A stretch of DNA of 53,953 nucleotides, taken from Mycobacterium sp. GTDB lineage: Bacteria > Actinomycetota > Actinomycetes > Mycobacteriales > Mycobacteriaceae. Shown piece by piece: positions 35,040 through 46,228 of the stretch. The position numbers and the translations under genes were made by a program. Numbering within the stretch: position 1 is the stretch's first letter; the number at the start of each line of letters is the position of its first letter. The notes below the pieces were generated by a model. It saw only the letters and a list, made by a program, of their open reading frames with translations, had not been told where the DNA came from and did not search any database. The stretch spans positions 1-53,953 of the forward strand of contig NZ_JAFBAR010000045.1 in the NCBI RefSeq assembly GCF_019247635.1, given 5' to 3'.

Positions 35040-35707
35040 ATCTTTCCCGCCACGAAACCCGCGGCCTGGCTGGTCATTCCGGGCACATAGCCCAGGTGTG
35101 CTTTCCACTGGGTGCCGTCCGAGCAGATCGGGTCACCTTGATTGCACAGGTCGATGGTCTTGCCTTCAAAATTGGGGCTCAACGTGCTCATCAGCGTTCC
35201 CGCCCGGCCGGATGGATTGCCGAAAAGCGCCACGGCAGCAACATGATCGGCCGCATCAGCGGGCAGCGGCTGATGGAAGCCCAGGCCGGGAAGCGGTGCG
35301 GCGGTGACGATGTCGATGACGGCCGCGCCCTGGGAGTAGCCACCGAGTACCAGCTTGGTGTTCGGGCAGTTGTTCGCCATGTGCTGGACGTGATCACTGG
35401 TGTCGTTGGCGCCGTCCGTCGCGGCCAGGAAGTCCTTGTTTGCCGGATAGTTCACGCCGTATGCGCCCACGTTTCTTCTGCTTTGCTGACGCAGGGCGTC
35501 CACCAACGCTTCGCCGACCTTCCCGACCCCCGGCGGCTCACTGGTGCCGCGCGCGAACACCACCTCGACATCCGGGCACGCCGCCGAAGCCGTTGGGGAT
35601 GCCAGCAGTATCGCGGCCGAGGCCGCGACGATGACCGTGGTGTATACCATCACCCGGCGGCCGCCCGAACGCGCCTGTGTCCCTGCGCTTCTCGGGATAC
35701 GTCGCAT
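35036..35707 (-). CDS. Secreted cutinase-family serine esterase (cut4-like)
   Basis: 223 aa. A signal peptide of about 42 residues ends SPTASA. The mature alpha/beta-hydrolase has the cutinase opening [19 protein letters not shown], nucleophile Ser125 (GGYSQGA), Asp192 (NQGDPIC) and His204 (WKAHLGY), with four Cys for two disulfides. Mycobacterial members are esterases, lipases or phospholipases, seldom true cutinases. ATG 35707 is used; a second ATG at 35650 would give a shorter signal peptide. Adjacent to a second copy, as cut3/cut4 (Rv3451/Rv3452) in M. tuberculosis. Confidence 0.92.
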   Translation of the reverse strand: MRRIPRSAGTQARSGGRRVMVYTTVIVAASAAILLASPTASAACPDVEVVFARGTSEPPGVGKVGEALVDALRQQSRRNVGAYGVNYPANKDFLAATDGANDTSDHVQHMANNCPNTKLVLGGYSQGAAVIDIVTAAPLPGLGFHQPLPADAADHVAAVALFGNPSGRAGTLMSTLSPNFEGKTIDLCNQGDPICSDGTQWKAHLGYVPGMTSQAAGFVAGKI

Positions 35708-35859
35708 GCCGCGATATTACAAGTTGATTCTTCAATCTCAGCCTGCAAGCGAGCACCGACCTCGAATGTTGATCAGCTAGAGACGTTCTCGCCGTCTCAG
35801 TGTGATGCACTGGCCGTGCCGCGGACGGAGGGCATCCTCCTGGACGACCAACCGGTCCG

Positions 35860-36669
35860 TTAGTGAACCTGGACCACCGTGCTGGGCAGGGCGCCGGGCG
35901 ACTGCGGAGTGGTAGTTGCCGGTGTCTGCGGTCCAAAGCCGGGTACCTGCGTGAACCCGGGCACCGGCGTCGCGCTGGCCAAGAGCTTGGACGCCACGAA
36001 GGCCGCGGCCTGTGTGGTGTACACGGGTACATAACCCTCGGTGTGCCCGGCCCATTCGTTGCCCGGGCCGGCGTGGCAGACGGGGTCGCTGGGGTTGCAC
36101 AGGTCGATGGCCTTGGAACCGAGCAGCGCGCTCTGAGTCGGCAGCGACCCGCCGGCGCGATCGGCAACGTCACCGAAGGTGGCGACCGCCGCAACATCGT
36201 TGACGTATTCGGCCGGCAGCGAACTGCCCCAGCTGATGCCGCCGATGGGAACTCCAGCGACGATGTCGATCACGTCGGCGCCCTGCGAGTAGCCGCCCAA
36301 CACGATCTTGGTGTTGGGGCAGTTGGATACCGTTTGTTTGATGTGGTTGATCGCGTCATTGGCGCCGTCGCCGCTGTGCAGCTGAAGCTTGCTGGCGGCG
36401 TAGTTCACCCCGTAGGTCCCGATGTTCATGCCGCCGGTCTGCTGGCGCAGCGAGTCAACGAAGGCATCGCCGACACGTCCGAGGCCAGGGGACTCGTTGG
36501 TGCCACGGGCGAAGACGACTTCGGCGTCCGGGCAATCGGTGGCTGAGGCGGTGGGGACGGTGGCGCGAAACGCACTCGGCGCGACCACGAGGACCGCTGC
36601 AGCTAGCGGGGCAATGCCCACGGCGGCAACGCCCAATCCGGACCCTCGACCCATGTGGTGTTTTCTCAC
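35860..36669 (-). CDS. Secreted cutinase-family serine esterase (cut3-like)
   Basis: 269 aa. Signal peptide to about residue 45, then [19 protein letters not shown], Ser128 (GGYSQGA), Asp195 (NPSDPVC) and His209 (WAGHTEGY). It differs from the neighbouring cutinase by a Pro/Thr/Gln-rich C-terminal tail of about 40 residues (from ASATPVPGF) that may be glycosylated or contact the wall. It precedes the other copy on the same strand, with 152 bp between; divergent from eccB4. Confidence 0.92.
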   Translation of the reverse strand: MRKHHMGRGSGLGVAAVGIAPLAAAVLVVAPSAFRATVPTASATDCPDAEVVFARGTNESPGLGRVGDAFVDSLRQQTGGMNIGTYGVNYAASKLQLHSGDGANDAINHIKQTVSNCPNTKIVLGGYSQGADVIDIVAGVPIGGISWGSSLPAEYVNDVAAVATFGDVADRAGGSLPTQSALLGSKAIDLCNPSDPVCHAGPGNEWAGHTEGYVPVYTTQAAAFVASKLLASATPVPGFTQVPGFGPQTPATTTPQSPGALPSTVVQVH

Positions 36670-36762
36670 GCGGCAATTTTACCCGTGCTCCGAGGGCGGG
36701 AAACGCCTGCAGGCTGTGTATGGGCTGTGCAGAACCGTCGGCTCACGGCCTGATGTGCGGCC

Positions 36763-36768
36763 TAGGGT
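36763..36768 (+). promoter_or_regulatory. Candidate -10 of the eccB4 promoter
   Basis: TAGGGT, a common mycobacterial SigA -10 form, 22 bp before the eccB4 GTG in the 120-bp divergent gap with the cut3-like gene. No clear -35. Shine-Dalgarno AGGAGA at 36781-36786. Confidence 0.4.
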
Positions 36769-36789
36769 AGGACGAATTTGAGGAGATTT

Positions 36790-38190
36790 GTGCCTTACCA
36801 ACCGAGCGCATGGCTGCAGATCAGCGGCTACCGATTCCTGCTGCGCCGCATCGAGGGCGCGTTGCTGCGCGGAGAGGTCGAAGCGGTCGGTCCGCCGCCG
36901 CGTACCCCGAACGTGGCGCTGGCAATCGGATGCGTGCTGACGCTGATCGCCGTCGCGGCGTGCGCGTTCTTTGCTTTGCTGCGGCCGCAGGCACGCCTCG
37001 ATCGTGCACAGATTGTGATGGGCCAGGAATCCGGAGCGCTATATGTGCGCGTGGGCGATACGTGGCATCCGGTCCTGAATTTGGCGTCAGCACGGCTGAT
37101 CGCGGCGACCGACGCCCGCCCGCAGCCCGTGCGCGAACCGGAATTGGCCCGCACCAAACGCGGTGCACTGCTGGGCATTCCGGGCGCTCCCGCGGTTATC
37201 GCACAGCCGCTCAGTGGCGACGAATCGGTGTGGACGATCTGCGACGCGGACGACGGCTCCGCGACCACGGTCCTGATTGGCCCGGGGGCGGGGCCCGGCG
37301 TCCATCGGTTGGATCCCGCGCGGGCGCTCCTGGTCACGCCCACCTTGGGTGTGCCGACCTACCTGCTCTACAACGGACGACGGGCCATCGTCGACGTGGC
37401 CGATCCTGCGGTTCTGCGCGCGCTCAGGCTGGAAGCCCCGGCCCCGCACACCGTTTCACAGTCTTTGCTGAACGCCATCCCCGAGGCACCGCCGATCAGG
37501 GCTCCGCGGATCCGTGGTGCGGGGCGTCCGGGTCGGGGTGCGTTGACGGGCTTTTCGGTGGGCAGCGTGCTGCGGATCGCCCGCGGCGACGGTGACGAGT
37601 ATTACGTTGTGCTGGAAGCCGGGGTCCAGCGAATCGGCCAGGTGGCCGCAGATTTGCTGCGTTTCAGCAACGCACAGGGCGCTACCAACGTCGTCGCGGT
37701 GGCGCCGGATGTGATCCGCGCCACAGCCGCCGTGAACGATCTGCCGGTCTCCACGTTTCCCGACCGGGCGCCCACCCCGCTGGACAGCGGTCCCACCACG
37801 GTGTGCGCGTCCTGGTCCGCCGGCCAGCCGGATGTTGCATTACTGGCCGGCAGCGGTCTGCCTCTGCCGGCCGGGCAGGCGCCGGTGGCCCTGTCGCAGG
37901 CCGACGGCCGCGGCCCCGCGCTGGACGCGGCCTACCTGCCGCCGGGGCGCAGCGCCTATGTGCGCGCACAGGCTTTGGCGCAGGACGCGGCCGGAGACGC
38001 TACGCGATTCCTGGTCACCGACACTGGGGTCCGGTTCGCGGTCCATGACGAAGACGCCGCGCGCGCCCTTGGGCTGGGAACGCCGACGCCGGCGTTGTGG
38101 CCGGTCTTGGCGACCCTGCCGTGCGGCCCGGAACTGAGTCGCCAGAACGCGTCAGTCGCCCGGGACACCGTCGTGGTTGGCGCGCCCTGA
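36790..38190 (+). CDS. eccB4: ESX-4 secretion core component EccB4
   Basis: 466 aa. Single-pass membrane protein of the type VII secretion core: a cytosolic N-terminus (MPYQPSAWLQISGYRFLLRRIEGAL), a helix around residues 40-63, and a large periplasmic part with IVMGQESGALYVRVGDTWHPVLNLASARLI, the signature of EccB. The GTG at 36790 after AGGAGA fits the family start. The 3' end overlaps mycP4 on the other strand by 39 bp. Rv3450c-like. Confidence 0.94.
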   Translation: MPYQPSAWLQISGYRFLLRRIEGALLRGEVEAVGPPPRTPNVALAIGCVLTLIAVAACAFFALLRPQARLDRAQIVMGQESGALYVRVGDTWHPVLNLASARLIAATDARPQPVREPELARTKRGALLGIPGAPAVIAQPLSGDESVWTICDADDGSATTVLIGPGAGPGVHRLDPARALLVTPTLGVPTYLLYNGRRAIVDVADPAVLRALRLEAPAPHTVSQSLLNAIPEAPPIRAPRIRGAGRPGRGALTGFSVGSVLRIARGDGDEYYVVLEAGVQRIGQVAADLLRFSNAQGATNVVAVAPDVIRATAAVNDLPVSTFPDRAPTPLDSGPTTVCASWSAGQPDVALLAGSGLPLPAGQAPVALSQADGRGPALDAAYLPPGRSAYVRAQALAQDAAGDATRFLVTDTGVRFAVHDEDAARALGLGTPTPALWPVLATLPCGPELSRQNASVARDTVVVGAP

Positions 38191-39474
38191 CCGGAGCAGC
38201 CGGGGCGCTGCCCCGGCGATCAGGGCCGCCAGGCAGACCGCCGCGCCGCCGAAGGCGATGTTGCGAGCGTGGTGATCCGGCGATCTTTGCGGCGCGGGCT
38301 TGGGCGGGGAAACATCCTTGGGCTTCGTTAAACCGGCCTGTGGGGCTTGCGGGACGGCTCCGGTGCTGACCGCCGCCAGGGCGTCGATGGTGCCGTTGCC
38401 GACGAAAGGGTCCCGTCCCGCCCGCGGGTGGTGTGCGGTGGCTTCGATGCGCTGCATCACCTGCCGCGCGGTCAAGTCCGGGAATCGGGACCGGATCAGC
38501 GCCGCCAGTCCGCTGACGACCGGTGCCGCGTAACTGGTGCCGGACAGCGGCGCCGAGTCCAGCGACACGACCCCCTCGCCGACGGCCGCGACGTCGACCC
38601 ACGGTCCGGCGAGGCTGAAGGGCGAGGGTTTGCCTTCGGTGTTGATCGAACCGACGGTCAGCACGTAGTCGTCGTACCAGGCGGGACTGACCGCAACCGT
38701 GATGGTCTCCCAGGTTGGGTCGGGCCGCTGCGGTGGACAGGATGCGGCGCCGCCGGTATTGCCGGCCGGGGCCACCACGACCGCGTTCTTCACATCGACG
38801 GCGTATGCCAGCGCGGCCCCCAACGCGCGGTCGTCGAGCGCCGAGGCAGCCGGAACGCAGGCGACCGACGATATGTTGATCACCGACGCGCCGAGATCGG
38901 CGGCGGTCCGCACCGCTTTTGCCATGGTGTCGACGTCGCCGACACCGGTGGTGGACCGGTCATTGAGCGGGCCGAACTTGGCGCTGGACTGGCGAACGCT
39001 GATCAGTGCCGCGTCGGGCGCCACACCGGTGACGCCGTCCGCCTTGGAATCCGGTGCAGCAGCGATGATTCCAGCCACCAAGGTACCGTGCGCGTCGCAG
39101 TCCTGGGTGCCGTCGCCGGTGAATACATAGTCACCCCCCGCGATCACGTCGGGCAGACGTGGGTGCCGCGAGACCCCGGTGTCGATGACCGCGATCCGTT
39201 GAGCGGCACCGCGGGTCAACTGCCAGGCCTGCGGCAAGCCGGGGTCGACGGGTGCAACGGGTGTGCCGGCCGGACGGGTGCCGACCGCCAGCGGTGTGCA
39301 CACCTCACGCTGCACGGTGGGCTGCGCTGGCGCGGGTAACGCCGGTTTCGGCAACCACTTCTCGTCGATCGGCGGTGGCGAAACCGCCTGTGCCCATGGC
39401 GTTCCACATTGCGAAAGCACGGTCAGCGCCGCCACCAGGAGTAGGCGCGCGACATGCGCGAGGCTGGTCTTCAT
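38152..39474 (-). CDS. mycP4: Mycosin-4, subtilisin-like serine protease of ESX-4
   Basis: 440 aa. Sec signal peptide at 1-30, subtilase domain with the triad Asp98 (RIAVIDTGVS), His129 (DAHGTLVAG) and Ser314 (SGTSYAAPVV) plus oxyanion Asn239 (APAGNTGG), and a C-terminal membrane helix (AFGGAAVCLAALIAGAAP) with a basic cytosolic end. Mycosins are membrane-anchored and needed for stability of their ESX complex. The start overlaps the eccD4 stop (ATGA). Confidence 0.95.
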   Translation of the reverse strand: MKTSLAHVARLLLVAALTVLSQCGTPWAQAVSPPPIDEKWLPKPALPAPAQPTVQREVCTPLAVGTRPAGTPVAPVDPGLPQAWQLTRGAAQRIAVIDTGVSRHPRLPDVIAGGDYVFTGDGTQDCDAHGTLVAGIIAAAPDSKADGVTGVAPDAALISVRQSSAKFGPLNDRSTTGVGDVDTMAKAVRTAADLGASVINISSVACVPAASALDDRALGAALAYAVDVKNAVVVAPAGNTGGAASCPPQRPDPTWETITVAVSPAWYDDYVLTVGSINTEGKPSPFSLAGPWVDVAAVGEGVVSLDSAPLSGTSYAAPVVSGLAALIRSRFPDLTARQVMQRIEATAHHPRAGRDPFVGNGTIDALAAVSTGAVPQAPQAGLTKPKDVSPPKPAPQRSPDHHARNIAFGGAAVCLAALIAGAAPRLLRSGRANHDGVPGD

Positions 39475-40841
39475 TTCAGATTCAGGCCGCGGACGGCGGT
39501 GAAGACCCCGCATATCCAACAGGTCAGGGGCAGCATTGCGGTCAGGATCACACACTCCAGGGCGTCGACGCCGCGGCGCGCGACGGGTGCAAGCGACACG
39601 CGGGGTGCGGCGAAGCCCAGATAGGCCGCGGTGCCGGTCAGCGCCGCCGCCGCAGCGGCTATCGACGGTCCGGGCCAGAGTTCCCGGATCACCGCTATCG
39701 CGAATGTCATTTCAAGAGTGGTTATCCCGGTGATGGTTAGCACCAGCTTTGCTCTCCTTTCGTGCGAACGCGCCCGCAGCAGTAGCAGTACACCGGTGCC
39801 GGCGGCCACGGCGGCCCCCCCGAATCCCGTTGTCAGCGCGGTGATCACGGCACCGCAAGCAGCTGACGAGGAGAACGCTCCGACCAGGCTGACCAACCAG
39901 TCGTCGGCGCGGCTCGCCCTGGCGGCCACACGATCCGCGCTGGAAAGCTCCGCCGTCGGTGACGGCCGCGGTGACAATCCCGCCAACGCGATCGACATTC
40001 TCGCAGCCGCGCCGAGCAGGCTCAGGGATGCCAGCGCCGTGGCCGCGGCGAGGAGGTGCGGCGGAGCACCGCTGAGTTCACCGGTGAGCGCGGCCATAGC
40101 GATGAGGACACCGAAGCAGGAGATCGAGGTCGATGTGACTACGCCGCAACCCGTTACACGCATGGCAAGCATCGAGCTGGCTGCCGCCGTCATCCCGCCC
40201 AGCAACACGCCGGGGCCGCCCGCCGCGCCCGGTACCGCCTGCAGGGCGGCCACCGTGGCGAACACGGTGGCGACCACACTCAACGTCAGTCCCGCACACG
40301 GGTCGCGATGCACTCGGTGGGCAACGACGCCGAACAGCAACGCAACAGTAGCGACTGCCGCGGTGACGCACACCGTTACCCCGTCATACCGGTTGGCCGT
40401 GGCGCTGAACGTGTTCCGGATCAGCAGCATGGCACCGACGGCGGCGAGTGCGATTGCGCCCACCCCACCGATGAGGCGGGTGGCCGGTGGATTGCCCGGC
40501 CGGGCAGTCGCGGCGAGACACTGCGCCACGCCGACGGCCACATCGTCGTATCGTGGGGCGGGCGGTGTGCTTTCGGACTGTGTCAGGAGCAGGACCGCGC
40601 CGTCGTGGATCCCGGCCTGTGCCAACGTTATACGCGCCGACAGCGAGGCCATGCCGGGACGGGACAGGTGGTACCGGGTGGCGGCGGCACCGGGCGGAGC
40701 GTTGCCACCGCCATCCAGGACGTCGACGATCGACGGGACCAACGCGGCGACCGGTACCTCGGCGGGCAGTGCCAAGTCGACGGCGGTGGTACCGGCATGG
40801 ACGCTCACGCGACGCAGTCCCGGATCGGATGCAAGTGACAC
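39471..40841 (-). CDS. eccD4: ESX-4 secretion core membrane channel component EccD4
   Basis: About 456 aa. A ubiquitin-like cytosolic domain at the N-terminus (DPGLRRVSVHAGTTAVDLALP, LAQAGIHDGAVLLL) is followed by about eleven membrane helices, the layout of EccD. The GTG at 40841 gives the same N-terminal length as Rv3448; another GTG lies nine bases upstream and neither has a clear Shine-Dalgarno. The 3' end overlaps mycP4 by 4 bp. Confidence 0.92.
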   Translation of the reverse strand: MSLASDPGLRRVSVHAGTTAVDLALPAEVPVAALVPSIVDVLDGGGNAPPGAAATRYHLSRPGMASLSARITLAQAGIHDGAVLLLTQSESTPPAPRYDDVAVGVAQCLAATARPGNPPATRLIGGVGAIALAAVGAMLLIRNTFSATANRYDGVTVCVTAAVATVALLFGVVAHRVHRDPCAGLTLSVVATVFATVAALQAVPGAAGGPGVLLGGMTAAASSMLAMRVTGCGVVTSTSISCFGVLIAMAALTGELSGAPPHLLAAATALASLSLLGAAARMSIALAGLSPRPSPTAELSSADRVAARASRADDWLVSLVGAFSSSAACGAVITALTTGFGGAAVAAGTGVLLLLRARSHERRAKLVLTITGITTLEMTFAIAVIRELWPGPSIAAAAAALTGTAAYLGFAAPRVSLAPVARRGVDALECVILTAMLPLTCWICGVFTAVRGLNLK

Positions 40842-40898
40842 GGACCGGCACACTAGTCGGTTGGCGGCGTCCTCCGCTCGCCGCCGTCCACAGGTGAC

Positions 40899-40927
40899 TT
40901 GCGCCGAATTCCGGTGCTGCTTAATGT
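40899..40927 (+). promoter_or_regulatory. Candidate eccC4 promoter giving a near-leaderless mRNA
   Basis: -35 TTGCGC (40899-40904), 17-bp spacer, -10 TAATGT (40922-40927). The predicted start at about 40934 is only about three bases before the eccC4 ATG, and no Shine-Dalgarno is present, consistent with the leaderless initiation common in mycobacteria. Confidence 0.5.
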
Positions 40928-40936
40928 CGTCCGACC

Positions 40937-43900
40937 ATGGGATGGGTGGCCCGGCCGCCGGCGGTGGGGAGCGCGGACTTGGAGGTTGCCGCGCCGGCGG
41001 AGTTGCCGGGCGCGGCGTCGCAGGGTGTGCTGGCGCGGGTGCTCTTCCTCGGCCTATCGGTTGCGGCGCTGGGCGTCGTGGCGGCAACCTTCTCGGGCCC
41101 GGGCCGGACTCCCACATCCTTCGCGCTTCCGTTGATGATGTTGGTGCCGCTGGTGGTATCGGTGGTGACCGGACGTGGCCGGCGCCGGGAAACCGAGATC
41201 GACGGCCATCGCGCCGACTACCTCGGCTACCTCGACCGGCTACGGTGCTGCGTGACTGAAACCGCTGCGGCGCAGCGCTCCGCGCTGAACTTGCGGCATC
41301 CCGATCCCGACACGTTGTGGACCCTGGTCGGTGGTCCGCGGATGTGGGAGCGCGAACCGGGCGCCCCGGACTTCTGCGTTGTCCGCGTCGGGGTTGGGAC
41401 GCGTCCACTTGCCACCCGAATGGTGGCACCGCCGCTCCGCACCGAGGCGCGGTGGGATCCGCTCACCGTCACGGCGCTACGCCGGTTCTTACGCGCGCAC
41501 TCGACGGTGGCGGGGGTGCCCATCACGATTTGTCTGCGCCCGGGTACCACGGTGACGGTCGAGGGCGACGTGACCGACGCGCGCGCCCTGCTGAACGCGA
41601 TGATCTGCCAGTTGGCGGTGTTGCACGCCCCAGATCAGTTGCTGATCGTCGGTGTGATCGCCGAACCGAATCGCGCGCACTGGGATTGGCTGAAATGGTT
41701 GCCGCACAATCAACATCCGAGCGACCGCGACGCAGTGGGCGCCGCCCGGATGGTGTATCCCAATGTGGCGGCGGCGCAATCCGCGCTGACCGCATTGGCG
41801 GCGAGGGTGGTGCTCTTGGTCGACGACGATGCGCGTGTGGCCCCTGCGATCCCCGGTGCGATCGTCCTCGAGGTGGGCGGTGGAGAAGCTGGCATGCCCG
41901 TCACGATCGGGCATATCGACGAGGCCGACACGTGGGTACACCCCGATCGATTGGAGCCGGTGGAGGCGGTGGTGTGTGCCCGCCGGCTGGCCGCACACCG
42001 GGCCGGCGACGGCGCCGCGGCCCGTGGCCGTTCCGGGTGGCTGGATCTGATCGACATCGACGACGCCGGCACGTTCGATCCAACCACGCTGTGGCACAGT
42101 CGAATCCACCGCAACCGACTTTGCGCTCCCCTCGGCACCACGTCCGACGGTGCGGCGGTTGAGCTGGACATCAGGGAGCCGGCCGAAGGCGGCATGGGCC
42201 CACACGGCCTGTGCGTCGGGGCCACCGGATCGGGGAAGTCGGAGCTACTGCGCACGATCGCACTGGGCATGCTCGCGCTCAACCCGCCGAACGTGCTCAA
42301 CCTGCTGCTGATCGACTTCAAAGGTGGTGCAACATTTCTCGATTTCGCACGGGCACCGCATGTGGCGGCGGTGATTACCAACCTGGCCGACGAGGCGCCC
42401 CTGGTAGCCCGGATGCGGGAGGCGCTGGCCGGTGAGATCAACCGTCGGCAACGGCTGCTGCGTGCGGCGGGCAACATGGTCAGCGTCGTCGCCTACGAGG
42501 ACGCCCGCCGGTCCGGCGCACCCCTGACCGCGTTGCCAACCCTTTTCATCATCGTCGACGAGTTTTCCGAATTGCTGAGCCAACATCCCGATTTCGCCGA
42601 GATGTTCGTGATGATCGGCCGGGTCGGCCGATCCCTGGGTATGCACCTGCTATTGGCCAGTCAGCGGCTTGACGAGGGCCGGTTGCGCGGGCTGGAGGCT
42701 CACCTCTCCTACCGGATTTGCCTGAAGATGTTGTCTCCCAGCGAATCACGAACCGCGCTGGGAACGGTTGACGCCTATGAATTGCCCAACACGCCCGGTG
42801 TCGGCATCCTGCGGGGCGGAAGCGGGGAACTGATCGAATTTCAGACCGCATACGTTTCGGGACCCCTGCCTCCGACAGGTGTCACTGCCGCGCCGTCTGA
42901 GGTGTCCGTTCGGGTTTTCTCCACACACGTCACCGGATCGATCATCTCGGCCGCCGCCGACGAGAGCACGGCAGCCGACCACACCCTGTTGCGGGCGGTC
43001 CTGGACCGGTTGTCCGGGCAGCGGCCGTTGGCGCACCGAGTCTGGCTGCCACCGCTCGAGTTGGCGCCAACGCTGGGCGCCGTGTTGCGTGAAGCCGGGT
43101 CCGCGCGGACCCACTTGGCGGTGCCCATCGGCGTCGTCGACCGCCCGCTCGAGCAATGCCGGACGCCGTTGATGCTCGACTTGTCCGGGGCCGCAGGCAA
43201 TGTCGCGATCGTCGGTGGGCCCAGGTCGGGCAAGTCGACCGCATTGTGCACCCTGATCATGGCCCTGGCTGCGACGCACGACGCGAGTTGCGTGCAGTTC
43301 TACTGCCTGGATTTCGGTGGCGGATCGCTGGCCTCAGTCGCCGCGTTGCCCCATGTGGGGACCGCCGCCGACAGGACCGAGCCGCGCCTCGCCGTGCGCA
43401 TGATCGCTGAACTGGAGTCGGTCCTGCGGTCCCGCGAGACCGCGGGCGCCGACCCGGTGCCCCACATATTTCTTGTGGTCGACGGCTGGGCACGGTTACG
43501 TCACGAGTTCGAAGCACTCGAAGAGTCGGTCACCGCCCTCGCCGCGCAAGGGCTTTCGTTTGGCGTGCACGTGGCGTTGTCGGCGTCCCGCTGGTCCGAT
43601 ATCCGGCCGGCGCTCAAGGATCAGATCGGTACCCGGATCGAGCTGCGACTAGGCGACCCGGCCGAGTCGGAACTGGATCGCAGGCAAGCGCGGGAGGTAC
43701 CGCACGATCGGCCGGGCCGCGGCCTGTCCCGCGAAGGCCTGCACATGATTATCGCCCAGCCCCGGTTAGAGGGGATCGAGCTGCGGCGCGGTGATGTGGT
43801 GGCGCCGCCGATCCCGCTGCTGCCGCACCGCGTGGACCACCAGACCCTGGTGCGGGTAGCGGGTGAACGACTCGGTGCGCATGTTCTGCTCGGACTTGAC

Positions 43901-44569
43901 GAGCGCCAATTGAAGCCTGTCGCACTCGATTTCGACCGAGATCCGCATTGGATGATCGTCGGTGACAACGAATGCGGAAAGACCGCCACGCTGCGGGCCT
44001 TGTGCCGTGAGGTGGTGCGGACGGCCGCCACAGCGGCCCAGCTGGTGCTCATCGATTATCGGCGGACACTGCTCGGCGTCGTCGAATCCGAACACCTGCG
44101 CGGCTACGCGATGTCGCCGGCCGCGCTGAACGCCCTGCTGCCCGACCTCCTCGACGTGCTGCGGCGGCGGATGCCACCTGCGGACGCGACCCAGGCCCAG
44201 CTGCGCGACCGGTCCTGGTGGTCGGGGCCGGACATCTATGTGGTGGTCGACGACTACGACCTGGTGGCCACCGCGGCCGGCAACCCGTTGGCCCCGCTTC
44301 TCGAATACCTGCCATATGCAAGGGACCTCGGTCTGCACCTGATCGTGGCGCGGCGCAGCGGCGGGCTGGCACGTGCCCTGTTCGAACCCGTGCTTGCCGC
44401 CTTGCGAGACCTCGGTTGCATGGCGCTGATGATGAGTGCCCGACCGGAGGAGGGTGCGACGTTCGGGTCGGTGCGGCCGAGGCTGTTACCACCGGGCCGG
44501 GGCGTCCTGGTCACTCGTGACGATGAGGGACAACTCGTTCAGGTGGCGTGGAGCCCACCACCGCCGTGA
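40937..44569 (+). CDS. eccC4: ESX-4 FtsK/SpoIIIE-type ATPase EccC4 (fused)
   Basis: 1210 aa. Two N-terminal membrane helices (about 32-52 and 62-78), a DUF-like stalk, then three FtsK/SpoIIIE ATPase domains in one chain, as in fused EccC. Walker A motifs: GATGSGKS 428-435, GGPRSGKS 760-767 and GDNECGKT 1009-1016. Walker B-like strands: [30 protein letters not shown] and [10 protein letters not shown]. It binds Esx substrates and powers export. The first gene of the eccC4-T7SS protein-esxU-esxT run; the stop overlaps the next GTG by 4 bp. Rv3447c-like. Confidence 0.95.
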   Translation: MGWVARPPAVGSADLEVAAPAELPGAASQGVLARVLFLGLSVAALGVVAATFSGPGRTPTSFALPLMMLVPLVVSVVTGRGRRRETEIDGHRADYLGYLDRLRCCVTETAAAQRSALNLRHPDPDTLWTLVGGPRMWEREPGAPDFCVVRVGVGTRPLATRMVAPPLRTEARWDPLTVTALRRFLRAHSTVAGVPITICLRPGTTVTVEGDVTDARALLNAMICQLAVLHAPDQLLIVGVIAEPNRAHWDWLKWLPHNQHPSDRDAVGAARMVYPNVAAAQSALTALAARVVLLVDDDARVAPAIPGAIVLEVGGGEAGMPVTIGHIDEADTWVHPDRLEPVEAVVCARRLAAHRAGDGAAARGRSGWLDLIDIDDAGTFDPTTLWHSRIHRNRLCAPLGTTSDGAAVELDIREPAEGGMGPHGLCVGATGSGKSELLRTIALGMLALNPPNVLNLLLIDFKGGATFLDFARAPHVAAVITNLADEAPLVARMREALAGEINRRQRLLRAAGNMVSVVAYEDARRSGAPLTALPTLFIIVDEFSELLSQHPDFAEMFVMIGRVGRSLGMHLLLASQRLDEGRLRGLEAHLSYRICLKMLSPSESRTALGTVDAYELPNTPGVGILRGGSGELIEFQTAYVSGPLPPTGVTAAPSEVSVRVFSTHVTGSIISAAADESTAADHTLLRAVLDRLSGQRPLAHRVWLPPLELAPTLGAVLREAGSARTHLAVPIGVVDRPLEQCRTPLMLDLSGAAGNVAIVGGPRSGKSTALCTLIMALAATHDASCVQFYCLDFGGGSLASVAALPHVGTAADRTEPRLAVRMIAELESVLRSRETAGADPVPHIFLVVDGWARLRHEFEALEESVTALAAQGLSFGVHVALSASRWSDIRPALKDQIGTRIELRLGDPAESELDRRQAREVPHDRPGRGLSREGLHMIIAQPRLEGIELRRGDVVAPPIPLLPHRVDHQTLVRVAGERLGAHVLLGLDERQLKPVALDFDRDPHWMIVGDNECGKTATLRALCREVVRTAATAAQLVLIDYRRTLLGVVESEHLRGYAMSPAALNALLPDLLDVLRRRMPPADATQAQLRDRSWWSGPDIYVVVDDYDLVATAAGNPLAPLLEYLPYARDLGLHLIVARRSGGLARALFEPVLAALRDLGCMALMMSARPEEGATFGSVRPRLLPPGRGVLVTRDDEGQLVQVAWSPPPP

Positions 44570-45804
44570 ACCCCCACTGCGCGATCATCGCCGCCGGACC
44601 GGGCGACATCCGTCGATTATGTTGCGGTACAGGTGTATTCGGTGTCGACGAGGGCGCCGCGGTGGCACTCGAGGCGGTCGATGATCAGGTGACGTTGCTG
44701 GATGGCCGGCCGATCGGTGTCGACTCGCTGTGGCGCACCGCGCTGGGGTCACTCAGATGTGCTGACTGCGAAGGCATCGTCGTCGTGCATCCCTCGTGGT
44801 GGCCGCGGTCGCGCGTCGGGGTGGTCAGCGCGGCCGCACGCGCCGTGGTCGATGACCCCAATGATGTTGTGGCGCAGCCGCGGTCGTGGCTGCTGGCTCG
44901 TGCCGCGCCGGAGCCGGGGGTATTCGTGGAGATCTCTGAGCGGATGGTGGTCGTCTCGGACGGCCCGGGCGGCAGGGTCGTCGGCATACCCCGGGGCCCC
45001 GAGCCGGAGCCCGTTATCGAGGAGGTCGCGGGCATCATCGCGGCGATGACCGGCGACGTGCTGATCGACGGGCCGGGCGCGGTGGTCGGCGCGCAGGCGC
45101 TAGCGGTCTGCATTGCCGCCGCCGTGCGGCGCAGCGGTGCTTGTCGTGCGGCGTTGCCTATTGATGATGCTGGCCTGGTGCGGCTGGCCCGGGCGGCACC
45201 GCGGAGCCCGGCTGGGCGATCATCGATGACCAATGACCGGCGTGGACGATCTCGCACCCGCGACGTTCTGAGGTTCGCCACCATCGGAGTCGCCTTTGCT
45301 TGCGCCGTGCCGGCGTTTGTCGCGCCGCGCTTGGTCGCACCGGGCCATCAGCACGTCGCGACACTGCAGGACACGCCGGGCGCGTTCCTGGTGGAAGGCC
45401 GAGTAGCGCTGACGGTCCCGGCAAATTGGTCCACGCAGCGACTAGTTGCCGGCCCCGGTTCGGCGCGAGTGCAGGTCACGTCCCCCGCAGATCCCGAGGT
45501 GGCGTTGCACATCACACAATCGCCGGTACCCGGTGAGACGCTGACCGGCACAGCGGACCGGTTGAAGCGGGCGATCGACGGCGAACCTGCGGGCGTGTTC
45601 GTCGACTTCAACCCGTCGGGGACCACGGCGGGCCGGCCAGCGGTGACTTATCGGGAAGTGCGCGCCGTCCATCAGGTGCGGTGGACGGTGCTGGTCGATG
45701 GCTCGGTCCGGATCAGCCTCGGATGCCAAAGCAGGCCGGGCGACGAGGAGGCTGTCCGCGCTGCATGCGAACAGGCCGTGCGATCCGCTCACGCGGTGGG
45801 CTGA
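44566..45804 (+). CDS. Type VII secretion-associated membrane protein (Rv3446c-like, TIGR03931 type)
   Basis: 412 aa. An N-terminal cytosolic half ([34 protein letters not shown]) resembles a degenerate actin-like/HSP70-type nucleotide fold. One membrane helix near residues 230-250 ([20 protein letters not shown]) leads to an external domain ([20 protein letters not shown]). It is always found in ESX-4-like loci; function unknown. The GTG at 44566 overlaps the eccC4 stop (GTGA); a GTG at 44548 would add six residues. Confidence 0.85.
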   Translation: MNPHCAIIAAGPGDIRRLCCGTGVFGVDEGAAVALEAVDDQVTLLDGRPIGVDSLWRTALGSLRCADCEGIVVVHPSWWPRSRVGVVSAAARAVVDDPNDVVAQPRSWLLARAAPEPGVFVEISERMVVVSDGPGGRVVGIPRGPEPEPVIEEVAGIIAAMTGDVLIDGPGAVVGAQALAVCIAAAVRRSGACRAALPIDDAGLVRLARAAPRSPAGRSSMTNDRRGRSRTRDVLRFATIGVAFACAVPAFVAPRLVAPGHQHVATLQDTPGAFLVEGRVALTVPANWSTQRLVAGPGSARVQVTSPADPEVALHITQSPVPGETLTGTADRLKRAIDGEPAGVFVDFNPSGTTAGRPAVTYREVRAVHQVRWTVLVDGSVRISLGCQSRPGDEEAVRAACEQAVRSAHAVG

Positions 45805-45885
45805 ATCTGCGTGGATTCGCATGGAACCAAACGAGGCCCGCGGCGGTCGGATCAAGTATCAGCAGTCAACCGGAAGGGAGAACGG

Positions 45886-46212
45886 GTGAGCACGCCGTCA
45901 GGTGCCAACACGTTGAGCACCGACTTCGACTTGATGCGCTCGGTTGCCAATACGACGGACACGCGCAACGAAGAAATCCGGGTGATGTTGCAGGCATTCA
46001 TCGGCCGCATGAGCGGCGTGCCGCCGACGGTATGGGGTGGGCTTGCGGCCGCGCGGTTCAAAGTCGTGGTGGATCGCTGGAACGCCGAGTCGACGAGGCT
46101 GTACCACGTCCTGCACACGATCTCCGAGACGATCCGGCACAACGAGGCGGTTTTGCAGGAGGCCGGCCAGACGCACGCTCACCACATCGCCGCGGCCGGC
46201 GGACACCTGTGA
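45886..46212 (+). CDS. esxU: ESAT-6-like protein EsxU
   Basis: 108-aa WXG100 protein with W50-G51-G52 in the turn ([14 protein letters not shown]) between two helices. Very close to M. tuberculosis EsxU (Rv3445c): [14 protein letters not shown] and [13 protein letters not shown] are shared. The GTG follows AAGGGAGA. It has no C-terminal Tyr-x3-Asp/Glu export motif, so that must come from a partner. Paired with esxT 16 bp downstream. Confidence 0.96.
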   Translation: MSTPSGANTLSTDFDLMRSVANTTDTRNEEIRVMLQAFIGRMSGVPPTVWGGLAAARFKVVVDRWNAESTRLYHVLHTISETIRHNEAVLQEAGQTHAHHIAAAGGHL

Positions 46213-46228
46213 GCCCGAGGAGGTGACC

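Noticed and set aside
39631..41259. 542-codon plus-strand open frame opposite eccD4
   Set aside because: Ala/Thr/Pro-rich antisense of membrane helices; eccD4 on the minus strand is conserved.
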